Assembly (NCBI GenBank): GCA_002633005.1
Contig: NMRA01000190.1
Coordinates: 661,492-725,491, forward strand
Direction of reading: 5' to 3'
Source of the DNA: Phoronis australis
Lineage: Eukaryota; Phoronida; Phoronidae
DNA: 64,000 bases
The notes under the pieces are model-generated. The model had not been told where the DNA came from. It saw nothing but the letters and a program-made list of their open reading frames with translations, and did no database searches. Shown here piece by piece: positions 23,401 through 33,280 of this stretch. Position numbers and translations under genes: made by a program. The first letter of the stretch is position 1; the number at the start of each line of letters is the position of its first letter.

Positions 23401-26400
23401 CTCTCTTCGAATCTTTCTTCATTACAGAACCTGCACCACCCCTCTTTACATACCACAAAGGTAGTGACAGTACCTTTATGTAAGTAAATAAGCAGTCTCC
23501 CAGGGATATGCAAAGGCCTGAAAAGCACTGTCGCCAGCTGGGCAAGTAAGTCAGACAATCAAGTCACCCAGCCCAAAGTTAGGTTGCTTGGCTTTCGAAA
23601 TAGTAAGCTTTTCAGGCATCTAAAGCATCGTTTCGCATTAACACTCCTGTCAAAAGTGCTGCCAAAACGTTAATCAAGTCATTTATTTATTGTGCAGATG
23701 CTGCCAGCTATTCAGATGGTCATATACTAAGTGAGAGTTCCTATCTAATTACACGGTGAGAGATTCCTTGCAATACAGACCATACATCCATATCTAATTG
23801 TACAGTGAGAGATTCCTTGCAATACAGACCATACATCCCTATCCAATTGCATGGTGAGAGATTCCTTGCAATACAGACCATGCATCAAACATAACCTTTG
23901 CTTCAAACACTGACCTAAATTCTAAAACCTATCAAGGTCTCTGGAGCCACACTGTGACTGAGGGCAGATGTGATGTATTCGTGGATACTTTGTTTTGAGT
24001 AACGTGATAGAGAAAAATTCCTTGTGCTCCTCACTAAAACGCTGATGCCATGGCAACTGAAATACATGTTCAAAATGCACCCCGGCAGTTCTTTTATTTT
24101 AAAAAACATTTTCATCATCGCTGCCTGACTTTTAGGAAATGTTCCGTGCCACTACCTTTTCAAAAATAAACTTATATTACAGAGTGAAAGTTTGTGGTGG
24201 ACTATAGTCTTGGTATGCACCGTTTCCAACAACATGACTGCACTGTGAGCCTGCTTACTAGTAGGATTACAATGTCGCCGTAGATCTATATCACAATTCA
24301 GACGCAACAGCAAGTGGGACACAAAATTTCGTTTCCACAGCTTCAATGCTTTGGAAATGAACAAAATTATATGAGAAACTTGCTTAACCCTGTCCACAAC
24401 AAAGCTAATGTCCAAGTACAAACATTACAACGAAAAGGACCTCACATAAAAATAACACGCTTAACTGCTCTGAAATTTCGTACACTTCCTGGGCGATCAG
24501 CCAGTGAAGTTTAAGTCACCTTTTTAGTCGCTTTAGTGACTGAGTGAGTGGCTAAGTATATCCCCGGGTTTTGTCAATTAACACCCAGTCTGACTAGAAA
24601 ACAGGCACCCAGACGATATAGTCAGCTTCAACAAAAGACTAGCTGTAAATAGGTTGCCCCAGGTTTACCACCAGCCTATTCACACTTCACTACATACAAG
24701 GCTGAAAGCTGTGCTTATGGCATGTGATATCACCACAATCTTCAATAGCATTTTGTTGATTGTCATTGCCATGGTGATCATCACCATGACAGCTGTGATA
24801 CCTGCTGCTATGACTCCCACAAGGACATGTAGAATCAGTTGGATAGGGTAGTTCCACGCCCCAATCACCAACACCACCCCATAAGGCTCTCTGTAAATGA
24901 TGGGCGTGTCTAAGGGGCCTGACATGTAGTTCTTCTTAACCTGAAGAGAGACAAATATTGTGTAAAATTCACGCAACTCCGAGTGCTTAAGTCGGATGTT
25001 CACTCAACGTAGACAAAGTTCCATGGCACAGTCATTCTAGTTTGTGCACTTGGCCCTTCATACAAGTTGGATTTCGCCTTACTCAGAAAAAAATCTCAGT
25101 ATCGTTAGATCTGACTTATGCAAGTTTTACTGTAACAAGAAAACTTACGAAGTGAAACAAAAAAAAAATGCAAACTAGAGAATAGGTGAGTACTGAGGAT
25201 TTTCCAAAGAGCCATCACGGCCATCAAGCCCCATGGGGACTTTTCTGTTTTCTACTCCTGGCACAGGGCCAAGGTATGGAAAATACTGCAAAATATCATT
25301 AGTTTCTCAACTTTGGTCCTTCATGTGCTTAAAACCATAAATTTCGTATCAAAAACACAACTCCCGCCTGTTGATTAGTTATCAAATTAAAACATCCAAA
25401 AACAGTCTGAAGATGTGTTCATTAGCTGACTTCGAGTTACAGGCATTAATTGGTTGACACATACTATGTAGAATCGGAATAAAAAATAACAGCAATAGAC
25501 ATTTTACACTTTTTTTAGTATGAAAAGTTGTCCAATATTGCTGCTCGTTTTCCCATGGTTTATGGCGGTTTATGGTATATTAAAGAATGGCAAGGCATTG
25601 AGTTTGTGGCGGTTCTGAGATTTCAGTATTTGACCACGCTGTGGCTCTTCGATTTCCCATAGGACATAAGAGAAGTGCTGACATGGCAGAAGTTTGAACA
25701 AGAAACTTGCATATGAGACAAGACCGTGAAACAAGCTACGCTGGCGGACTCACTGATTTGCTCTGATCATCTTGTCTGGGGTTCACAAAGGTGCATGTAC
25801 TTTAGAATATATGACTGAAAGTGTGGAAAGGTCATAATAACAAATAACATTCATCTTCCTAAAAGTAAGCATTCCAAATGTCGCATCCCTGCAGTCTTTG
25901 ACAGCTAGCCTTGTGTTTGTTTATTTCCCCCACCCCATGCAAGTAGCTGATGATGTTTTTCTCGATGTAAGTCCGACTAAATAAGTTTTAATCGTTAAAT
26001 GTATTTGATAGGTATTATTTCCCTTTTTGTCTTTTCTTATTATAGCACTGTATAATTTGGAATTAATTCACCAATGATACGTTTTCCTCATTGGTCAGTT
26101 CTCATTCCTGTTTCATATTGTCCAGTTGTAAACTGTGCAACTCGACTCAACACTTGTTGCGTGTTTCTACATTTTTCCCACCCCCACTCTCAGGGTCTAA
26201 TTGCAGGCTGTCTGGTGCATGTTGTACCAGACATACGCAGGCCGCTTGGGTGGGCCCATTGCACTGATCACCTGCAACCATTTTTATGCTTTCTAAATGA
26301 CAGTTAAAACCAAGCTGAGGAGCTAGAGACCTGACACAAGGGTCTAGCAATGTGCTCCACTGAGACTTGAACCCACAACCTTCTATAAAGGAAGTGTATA

Positions 26401-29056
26401 CTTACCCCACTAGGCCACACTGTCTTCTCTCTGTTAGACTGTTCGGGCAATATTCTTCATTGTTGTTTTTTGCATGTATTCTAATTTTTGCTAGTCTTTC
26501 TTATCATATGTCTACTCGTATTATTAACTGTTCATTATAGTCTTATATTTGCTCATGGTATCCTGTGTTGTGACATTCTAGTCGGGGCTTTATGTTTGCA
26601 CACGCCTCCGGGAGTTTTTTCCTTCTGTTCATCTTACAGGATCTATGGATCTATTGTAATTTTTATTCTCATCTTAATAATGACATTTTTCACCCATCTA
26701 TTTCTAGTTTTACTCTGCAACATTGCTTGGAGCATAACTCAGGCAAAATAGATTCTTATAAATTATTATCTGATGGCTTCAACAACTACAAAACGTATTA
26801 AAAAATTTGATGTCACTGTGAGATCAGGGAATTTAGTTTTATATGACTTACTACGACACATCACGACAAGTTTGAAATGTCAGATGTGTGCACTGTGTAA
26901 ATTATTTGAAAATTTTCACCAGTGTTGGAGGTGTAGAAACTGTTAGCAACTTAATGATTGAGACGTACAAACTATCAAAAACAAAACAGACACAACACAC
27001 AGAGAAACAAATACACATTAATACATACAAGTGTGAATTACTACAACAATATTAGATTTTCAAATAGCAACTTGGCAACTGGTCACGTGAAACTGGATAC
27101 CACTGGCTTTTAGAGGACGGGAAGGTTTTTATCACCTTTGTTTATTATTCTGTGTACTTACATACACTGTAAAATGGTCTATTCACAAAGTCAAACTGTT
27201 CCCCTATGCCACTGTCTGCAAAGACAAAGTAACTTTTGGTTCCCTTAGGTGGTGATATACGTCACTGGTCCCATGTGATCAACCCCCATTGGTTCCTGAA
27301 AGTCTCCTATTACTCTACATTGTAGTTTCAAACTTACATATTCTGGCTTGGTCCATTCATCCAGATTGTTCAAGGCATATGCAACTTCTCCCTGGGCAAA
27401 GCCAATCTCAAATAGGAATGACTCTTGTTTATGCTGAAATTACAAATATAAACATTCAATGTATCTACCTGTGATTTTCCTTAGGGTTACTTTGTCTGGT
27501 TCATTTTTTTAGCTCACATAGTGTGGAAGACATAACATGTAGCAACATGGCTGTTCTAACTCCAAAATAAAAATCTAGCTTCACATAAGCTTTAAGATAC
27601 ATATCACACTCCGTGAATGGCTGAAAATCGAATATCGAATGAGTTGCATTTTACTCCAATACTTCCATTACTTAGAACATCAAAACCATCGCCAACCCAA
27701 GAAAACGCTTCCAGAATTTATTTGAGTTGACCAACCCTAAAATTTAATGAAAAACGGCACATGCATGCATTGCTTGTGAACCGAGTTGGTATTAATTCAG
27801 GTTCAGATGAACCTGGTAATAGCTTTAAACCTGAAAGTGCTTCAGTTAAGAATTCAACATGGGCGACAGCTAACCAGGGACAAAATGCAGGTTTAAATAA
27901 TAGACAAGTCAGCTTGTGAATTCCTTGAAGTGCAGATTTATTTTTTGTTTCTCGTAACTTTGTCGATTTCCTTAGTACCTATACACACCCTCTAATCAAA
28001 AAAGGTACTAAAACTTTTTTTACCATCCAAACATATACTAGTAGTTTGCAACAGAATTTAAAGAGCTCAAAGTATGTTTTTCAAATTTTTATTCATCACC
28101 TAAGATGGAACATTATACACCTGCAGTTGACAGTCACAATTTCATTTCAAACTGTACATAAAGAAAATGTCACCCATTCCACACAAAAGTAATCACTCGA
28201 AAGTTCTCTTACTGTTGTGGATGCCCACATTTCTTCAAAATATTGTCCATTTGTAAATATGGTATAGAGTAAAAAAGTGTCGGTAATTTGGTGCAACATA
28301 CCGTTTATGAAATAATGAAAAATTACATAACACATGTCTGCCATGTGTCCTAAGTTGGTGAGATTTTACAGGATTTCAGACCTATGTATACGTATGCAAG
28401 GACAGGATAATGAAATAGTGGAAATAATACATTCAACCCCATAACGGGCTTAAAAAGTGCAGCATGTTTAGACAGTAATACAATGATTAGAACACCTATG
28501 TATTGATTGGTTGTAAACAATGAAAACAGATATGCCACTAAGAGACCTTCAGCAATTAAGATCAGTTGGTGAACGCAGGTCTCAAAATGAATCGGGTAGA
28601 GACCAGAACCAAGTATACTTTTTAGCTTTACGCGTATCGTTGAAATAAACAACACGTTTGTATTCATAATTTAACACTGGCAGAATGAATACATTTTGAG
28701 CAACAAAGCAAAGGAAGCAATCCTACTGCTTTACAATGAAAATATATGCGTTTATTCAAAGGGCTCTTTCAATTGTTTAATGTGCATCACAATGTATTCC
28801 ACACTAAAGGCAGGGCAATAACAGTAGTCATTAGTCATGCTACCATGTGACTGTCATCTAGGCATTGCCATTATGAGAATTGTCCATCATTGGGTGGGTT
28901 AGTGACAAATACCTTGTGCAAGTCTTTGTAAAGAGCATCAGCCATGTCTTCCTGACATTCACAGAGCATCTTGTGAAGCGCCCTCAGTTGTTGTTCTCTC
29001 CACTCAATGCGCCGGGTTCGACCCGTCTTGAACACGGTCCGCATGTCATTGACAAG
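11363..29056 (-). CDS. aldh3a2: Fatty aldehyde dehydrogenase, ALDH3A2-like (13 coding exons)
   Basis: The exons join in phase into 1509 nt (502 residues counted from the exon 1 acceptor; human FALDH is 485). The family oxidises medium- and long-chain aldehydes to fatty acids with NAD+ at the ER or other membranes. Visible hallmarks are [12 protein letters not shown] (exon 3), [10 protein letters not shown] (exon 4), the NAD motif TGSSTVG (182-188), TLEMGGKSP with the active-site Glu205, GQTCIAPDY with the catalytic Cys240, [19 protein letters not shown] and LPFGGVG (397-403). A hydrophobic anchor after basic residues (468-488) is typical of the membrane-bound ALDH3A2/3B branch. There is one residue more than human between the Glu and the Cys. 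The start is uncertain: the first in-frame ATG in exon 1 is at 29044-29042, but the frame is open four codons further to an acceptor, so Met may lie in an upstream exon. Exons 4-5 occur twice (see the duplication). The assignment to 3A2 rather than 3B is inference. Confidence 0.95.
11728..11733 (-). terminator. Intronic poly(A) signal (ALDH3 short form)
   Basis: AATAAA on the minus strand within the intron between exons 12 and 13, suitably placed to end the read-through isoform. Confidence 0.3.
11908..11934 (-). other. Alternative ALDH3 C-terminus by intron retention
   Basis: Reading through the exon 12 donor gives VGLSLNKC and a stop at 11910-11908. An AATAAA lies at 11733-11728, about 175 nt further on, inside the last intron. 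A shorter isoform ending just after the anchor is therefore possible. Unproven without transcripts. Confidence 0.4.
11935..12070 (-). CDS. ALDH3 exon 12 (membrane anchor)
   Basis: Starts after TTTGTAG with [10 protein letters not shown], matching RYPP of ALDH3 proteins. A Lys/Arg-rich stretch and the hydrophobic segment [15 protein letters not shown] follow. Donor GTCAAG|GTAGGA. Confidence 0.92.
12410..12542 (-). CDS. ALDH3 exon 11
   Basis: Encodes [20 protein letters not shown] and [13 protein letters not shown]. The PFGGVG..G and the FxTFSH block are ALDH3 signatures. Acceptor CATTCCAG, donor CTGAG|GTTGGT. Confidence 0.95.
12659..14477. mobile_element. 1.8-kb TIR DNA transposon, non-coding
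   Basis: The left end CATAGACCCTATTCACGC (from 12673) is answered by GCGTGAATAGAGTCTATG (to 14455). Inverted similarity continues for about 50 bp (AACGAGGCTCGCTACGATA against its counterpart near 14400). The 17-bp direct repeat CACATGTGAACACACAT flanks it at 12659-12675 and 14461-14477, partly overlapping the TIR, so the exact target duplication is unclear. The interior (13290-14050) is about 85-90 per cent similar to 38050-38830. No transposase was seen. It lies in ALDH3 intron 10, between exons 11 and 10. Confidence 0.75.
14478..15148 (-). other. ALDH3 intron sequence
   Basis: AT-rich intron with no recognised feature. Confidence 0.5.
15149..15264 (-). CDS. ALDH3 exon 10
   Basis: Encodes [16 protein letters not shown] and then [14 protein letters not shown], matching EKPLALYVFS and the TSSGG..NDV block of ALDH3. 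Acceptor CAACAG|A, donor TCAG|GTGAGC. Confidence 0.94.
15667..15832 (-). repeat. 83-bp tandem duplication covering the end of ALDH3 exon 9
   Basis: Units 15667-15749 and 15750-15832 are about 93 per cent identical. In transcript order the first unit holds the true exon 9 end and donor. The second repeats about 40 nt of the exon and a second, identical donor but has no acceptor. Using the downstream donor would add 83 nt and shift the frame, so it should be a decoy. Confidence 0.85.
15786..15856 (-). CDS. ALDH3 exon 9
   Basis: Encodes [20 protein letters not shown] and INDR. Acceptor TTTCCCAG|ATT, donor GATAG|GTACAG. Its 3' half and donor are duplicated just downstream. Confidence 0.94.
15857..17537 (-). 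other. ALDH3 intron 8, exon-9-proximal part
   Basis: No exon or repeat was recognised. A short sequence near 17395-17490 is repeated in tandem (GTTTCTGATGTTTTGAAAAT twice). Confidence 0.5.
17541..18348. mobile_element. PIF/Harbinger-like non-autonomous element, 808 bp
   Basis: The termini GGGCTGTTCCAG and CTGGAACAGCCC are perfect inverted repeats, and similarity continues to about 30 bp. TTA flanks both ends (17538-17540 and 18349-18351), the target duplication typical of Harbinger elements. There is no transposase. It lies in ALDH3 intron 8. Confidence 0.75.
18427..18556 (-). CDS. ALDH3 exon 8
   Basis: Encodes [20 protein letters not shown] and then [20 protein letters not shown], equivalent to the GG..D....YIAPT block. 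Acceptor TTACCCAG, donor GAG|GTAAGG. Confidence 0.94.
18557..19580 (-). other. ALDH3 intron 7
   Basis: No feature recognised. Confidence 0.5.
19581..19684 (-). CDS. ALDH3 exon 7
   Basis: Encodes [20 protein letters not shown] and [20 protein letters not shown] corresponds to KEFYGEN of ALDH3. Acceptor TTTCATAG, donor GGTT|GTGAGT. Confidence 0.94.
20120..20252. other. Assembly gap, 133 N
   Basis: The gap sits in a low-complexity C/T-rich stretch (about 20035-20345) in the intron between ALDH3 exons 7 and 6. No coding exon is missing, because the exons on either side join in phase. Confidence 0.98.
20373..20502 (-). CDS. ALDH3 exon 6 (catalytic cysteine)
   Basis: Encodes [14 protein letters not shown] and then [17 protein letters not shown]. 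The Cys of GQTC (residue 240) is the nucleophile. Acceptor CTTTTCAG, donor GAAG|GTAGGT. Confidence 0.96.
21039..21202 (-). CDS. ALDH3 exon 5 (copy 1)
   Basis: Encodes [39 protein letters not shown] and [10 protein letters not shown]. It contains the NAD-binding GSSTVG and the active-site Glu of LEMGGK. Acceptor TGTTTCAG, donor AAGAG|GTAATA. Confidence 0.94.
21624..21709 (-). CDS. ALDH3 exon 4 (copy 1)
   Basis: Encodes [20 protein letters not shown] and [16 protein letters not shown] is the conserved cofactor-site segment. Acceptor TTGTTAG, donor GACACT|GTGAGT. Confidence 0.94.
22254..22254. other. Single-N contig junction
   Basis: Marks the join between the two copies of the 1.48-kb sequence. 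Confidence 0.95.
22519..22682 (-). CDS. ALDH3 exon 5 (copy 2, allele-like)
   Basis: Same 164-nt exon as copy 1 with only synonymous changes, and intact splice sites. Which copy belongs to the reference haplotype cannot be told. Confidence 0.6.
23115..23200 (-). CDS. ALDH3 exon 4 (copy 2, allele-like)
   Basis: Same 86-nt exon as copy 1. The intron just after the donor differs, with about 20 bp replaced. Confidence 0.6.
23744..23886. repeat. 49-bp tandem repeat, three units
   Basis: Three units sharing GAGAGATTCCTTGCAATACA start at 23744, 23793 and 23842. The preceding contig broke at this point, which fits a repeat-induced assembly stop. Confidence 0.9.
24802..24940 (-). CDS. ALDH3 exon 3
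   Basis: Encodes [20 protein letters not shown] and [20 protein letters not shown]. GxWNYP is the invariant ALDH motif around the active-site Asn. Acceptor CTCTTCAG, donor GCAG|GTATCA. Confidence 0.95.
24941..27337 (-). other. ALDH3 intron 2
   Basis: A 2.4-kb intron containing a tRNA-derived SINE near its middle. Otherwise nothing was recognised. Confidence 0.5.
26110..26425 (-). mobile_element. tRNA-derived SINE
   Basis: On the minus strand the head (26425 downwards) reads TGTGGCCTAGTGGGGTAAG, an A-box-like element. About 45 nt later comes GGTTGTGGGTTCAAGTCTC, which contains the B-box GGTTCAAGTCT. An unrelated body of about 200 bp follows. The cloverleaf does not close, so it is not a working tRNA. 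Confidence 0.65.
27338..27433 (-). CDS. ALDH3 exon 2
   Basis: Encodes [20 protein letters not shown] and [12 protein letters not shown], corresponding to the E..F.L..L.EW segment before VKKN. Acceptor ATTTCAG, donor TAT|GTAAGT; exactly 32 codons. Confidence 0.92.
27434..28912 (-). other. ALDH3 intron 1
   Basis: No feature recognised. Confidence 0.5.
28913..29056 (-). CDS. ALDH3 exon 1 (first recognised coding exon)
   Basis: Encodes [20 protein letters not shown] and then [17 protein letters not shown], the N-terminal helices (SGR.R...R..QL.AL in human). Acceptor ATGTTATTTAG after a T-rich tract, donor CACAAG|GTATTT. The likely start is the internal ATG at 29044, unless an upstream exon supplies Met. 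Confidence 0.85.
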
Positions 29057-29317
29057 CTAAATAACATAAGTAAGAAACTTTTCAGTCTCCCAGTAGTAGT
29101 AGCTTAATCAAAAATTAAATAGAATATCGAAACTAAGGACTCACCTTTAGCCATGTTAAATGTGAGTTTCAGTGGACTTCAGCACGTACAAGATTTGAAG
29201 CCAGGGGTATTGATTGTGAGAAGGACTGGTTTAGTAGAGATGTAAATGAGGCAATACAAGTCAATAATAGAGAAACCATATTACCTCTAGTTATTTTAAA
29301 GCAATATTACCTCTAGT

Positions 29318-29902
29318 TCTTTTAATACCCATATAGATCCTTTATTTAAGACTACACAGATTCTCAAAATTAAGGACTTGTATGTTGTAGCTATTGTTAA
29401 ATTTTTCTACAAATATGTTCATAATTACTTACCTTCATTTTTCAACATGTTCAATTTAATTACCCGTGGTCTGTTCATGAATATAACACTAGAAAACGAC
29501 ATCTTCTACAAGCTCCCCGTTGTACTAAATCATTTGCTGAAGAATCAGTTCGCAATGCCCTACCTCATATAATTAATAACCTTCCTGAAAGTGTCTCCCA
29601 AAAACTGATTACCCATTCATTATCCGCTGTTATAAATTATTTCAAAAATGTTTGTTTTGAAAGTTATGAACTTGAGTGCACTATTCCCAACTGCTTTGTG
29701 TGTAACTATCTTCGATAATCTCTCCTAGTCTTCTCACAAGTAGTTTTAAATTACATAATCACTTAATTATTGTAATTCTGATTACCTGTAACACTGTATT
29801 TTTTTATTCTCTGGTGGCTCCGTGGTCAGAGGACCTTTCGGAGTCTCCATAAGCGTAAATCTGCATCAAGTGTATTTTAGTCTTCATGTGAATAAAGTGT
29901 AT

Positions 29903-29937
<35 letters not shown>

Positions 29938-29938
29938 A
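29318..29938 (+). mobile_element. 3' end of a CR1-like LINE
   Basis: A decayed reverse-transcriptase C-terminus. One frame reads FKTTQILKIKDLYVVAIVKF and YKYVHNYLPSFF; a second, after a frameshift, reads VHEYNTRKRHLLQAPRC, then ALPHIINNLPESVSQKLITH and ending CFVCNY. This HEYNTR...LP..I order is typical of non-LTR elements. A short 3' UTR, AATAAAG at 29891 and a TAC-repeat tail follow. It lies upstream of ALDH3 exon 1. Confidence 0.8.
29902..29938. repeat. (TAC)n tail of the LINE
   Basis: About twelve TAC units immediately after the LINE 3' end. Confidence 0.9.
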
Positions 29939-30154
29939 TTTGTAAACTCTCACATATTGGGCATGACCATAGTCGATCCACAGCAACGCTTGACAAAAGT
30001 GCCATCTATCGATCAAAAACAATAGATAAGTTGAAGTCTGTAAGATGCGGTTTAAAGGTAATTAAATGTTAGTTCTAAGTTCCAGTACTTGATTTAATTT
30101 TCATTTAAGCTAAATAACAGACAACAAACCTACCCCATCCAAAGTATGTTAAAG

Positions 30155-31163
30155 GATAGTAGCTAAAACAGTCACAAAACTCGAGCATTTGTGGAATGCA
30201 TTCTTTCAGTCTATCCCTGTTGTAGTTGCTGAAAGTTGCATTGACATTTCCAAGCTTCCAACCAACCGGAATCATGATATCAGAATTTTACCTTTCAATC
30301 AATATGAATGTCCGCGTGTTGGTTTGTTTGTTTCATTGTTCTTAGTGCCTTGAACTGAAGACTTGAACAAAAACACTGAAATTTTATTGACTCAATTGTA
30401 AACTGCTCATGAATATATTCTACTATAGTAATATCATCTTGGGGATATTTCTAAAACAGTCTATTGGGCTTTTTGTCTTGGCTAAAAATCAGTCTATGGA
30501 TGGCTTAACCTGTTTCTAGAAATCAAGTTAAAGCTAAAAGTCAGAGAATCCGTCCACAACTCAATGCCAAAATCAGTAGCCTGCTCGAATTCAGACTAAA
30601 ACCCTAGGTCAAAGACAAAAATCAACTTCTGGCCATAGACTGTTTTAGAAACAGGCCACTGTGCTACACTAACTCTTAGCTGTGCAAATCAGTTGCCAAC
30701 TCAGTATCATCGACACTACTCAAACTTAGCACAGAAAGGCAACCAAGTAATTGCTTCTGTTATCCTCCAAATTCATAAGAAGGAACTCTTAGTGGCCAGG
30801 TGGGAAAATAAAGAGGTGACGATTGAGGCGTGAAAAAGTCAAGGAATTAAAGCTGTGTTTTGCCCTGGCATGCAAAACGGGGTACATGTACGCATACAGT
30901 AACTAGTGGGATAGCCAGGATTATAGCTACCTGGGGTAGAAGAAAGTTGTGTCATATCAAACCTCCCCCAGCTGCTACTCATTTTGCCCCGCTCCTGGCC
31001 GATCGTCATTATCATTGGCCATCTCTCCCCTCTCGTCACCAATTTTTTCCTTCCTCTGTTATTTATACACTATAGTCACTACCAAGCCATTTTCACCCCA
31101 TAGAGTTCCATTTTGTTTTCCTATTCCCTGTGCTGTGACTATTGATGTGCACAGACACTGCAT
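30155..31163. repeat. First copy of a 1.0-kb duplication (contig end)
   Basis: Near-identical to 31165-32171 with a handful of SNPs, joined by one N. Non-coding. Same signature as the 1.48-kb case. Confidence 0.93.
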
Positions 31164-31164
31164 N
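31164..31164. other. Single-N contig junction
   Basis: Joins the two copies of the 1.0-kb sequence. Confidence 0.95.
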
Positions 31165-32171
31165 GATAGTAGCTAAAACAGTCACAAAACTCGAGAATTT
31201 GTGGAATGCATTCTTTCAGTCTATCCCTGTTGTAGTTGCTGCAAGTTGCATTGACATTTCCAAGCTTCCAACCAACCGAAATCATGATATCAGAATTTTA
31301 CCTTTCAATCAATATGAATGTCCGCGTGTTGGTTTGTTTGTTTCATTGTTCTTAGTGCCTTGAACTGAAGACTTGAACAGAAACACTGAAATTTTATTGA
31401 CTCAATTGTAAACTGCTCATGAATATATTCTACTATAGTAATATCATCTTGGGGATATTTCTAAAACATTCTATTGGGCTTTTTGTCTTGGCTAAAAATC
31501 AGTCTATGGATGGCTTAACCTGTTTCTAGAAATCAAGTTAAAGCTAAAAGTCAGAGAATCCGTCCACAACTCAATGCCAAAATCAGTAGCCTGCTCGAAT
31601 TCAGACTAAAACCCTAGGTCAAAGACAAAAATCAACTTCTGGCCATAGACTGTTTTAGAAACAGGCCACTGTGCTACACTAACTCTTAGCTGTGCAAATC
31701 AGTTGCCAACTCAGTATCATCGACACTACTCAAACTTAGCACAGAAAGGCAACCAAGTAATTGCTTCTGTTATCCTCCAAATTCATAAGAAGGAACTCTT
31801 AGTGGCCAGGTGGGAAAATAAAGAGGTGACGATTGAGGCGTGAAAAAGTCAAGGAATTAAAGCTGTGTTTTGCCCTGGCATGCAAAACGGGGTACATGTA
31901 CGCATACAGTAACTAGTGGGATAGCCAGGATTATAGCTACCTGGGGTAGAAGAAAGTTGTGTCATATCAAACCTCCCCCAGCTGCTACTCATTTTGCCCC
32001 GCTCCTGGCCGATCGTCATTATCATAGGCCATCTGTCCCCTCTCGTCACCAATTTTTTCCTTCCTCTGTTATTTATACACTATAGTCACTACCAAGCCAT
32101 TTTCACCCCATAGAGTTCCATTTTGTTTTCCTATTCCCTGTGCTGTGACTATTGATGTGCACAGACACTGC
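31165..32171. repeat. Second copy of the 1.0-kb duplication (contig start)
   Basis: Begins GATAGTAGCTAAAACAGTC like 30155 and runs past the end of the first copy into unique sequence at 32172. Confidence 0.93.
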
Positions 32172-33280
32172 CTATTTCTGCTATCATTTTAACTTCACCA
32201 GCTTTGATATGAGTCTTATGTGTTACGTTAGTGCTTATTGTGCTCTTGGAACTAATGCTTCATGTTGTGGAGTTGAGCTTAGTGCCTTCCATGATGATAG
32301 ACCTATGTCTGTATTGTGATAACGCAGTGATTAGGGCCCAATTATGTGCGGCATGTGCTAGCGACATGTACGTCTATTGTGACTATGTTTGTGACTATTC
32401 CTTATTAGGACCATTACTGGTGAACATTAACCAATTACTTGACTGACAATTGCGCCACCAACCGTGATTTGTCACTGAGAATAACGGTGACATTGCCTGA
32501 CAATTGTTGTTGCCTTCCTGACAATAGTACAGGTCACAGGCTTAATTGATTGTGACCCCCTTCTTGGGCATTGCTCATTGCTTAATGCACTGTACTTTGT
32601 AATATTGACAATGACTCTCCTAGATATATACATGGACTTTGTGCAGTTTAGGCACTGATGTTGTGAAGCTCTGGAGTTGTCTCCCATATAAAAATGACGG
32701 CAATGTCCAATGAGAAGTTTGCACATGGCTCGGTGTTCCAGAAAAAGTGTCTGCTTCCTTCCTCTTTGTGTTTTAAAACAAGCAAGTCAGCTATTTGTAC
32801 AATTCGCATCTTTGGTAAGTGTTTAACAATGTTTTTGTCACTTCTTATCCTAGATTTCCTACACTGATCAGCTGATGACTGGTTTGATCAGATGATTGAT
32901 ACAGACTTTTACCCATAAATATGTCTACTATTACGCTGTGCCAAATAACAACCTGAACTCACAAGACATGGCAAAGCCCAATGCACTACTGCCTTCTTAA
33001 CTTCTGGTGTACACTAGAGGAATGGACATGCTAACTGATCGAACAAAGCATGCTAAGCCTAAGGCCAGAATCTGACCATGGTCTAGCCAGCCAGCTAGCT
33101 GTATGAAGACTATCGTCAAAATACAGCTAGGTACCACTGTGTGTTTTTCTTCTATAGACCCCGAAATTGCACACAGCCAGGGTAGTTCTGCTCGCCACCT
33201 CATCGTGAAACCTATATCAACATGTAGAGCTAAAGACCGGACGAGGTGCATGCAAAATCTAGGAATCAAACGACACTCAC
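32172..33280. other. Nothing recognised
   Basis: Unique sequence. No exon, RNA gene or repeat was identified. Confidence 0.5.

Larger units (their letters stand above)
22255..23744. repeat. Second copy of the 1.48-kb duplication (contig start)
   Basis: Repeats ALDH3 exons 4 and 5 and their flanks in the same order. If both exon pairs were spliced in, the extra 250 nt would break the frame, so only one pair can be used. An unmerged haplotype or contig overlap is the simplest reading. Confidence 0.9.

Noticed and set aside
21842-23558. Identical small frames at 21842-22067 and 23333-23558, suggesting duplicated genes
   Set aside because: They are intronic sequence in the two copies of the contig overlap.
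23744-23886. CRISPR-like array
   Set aside because: Only three directly adjoining 49-bp units with no spacers, in an animal genome.
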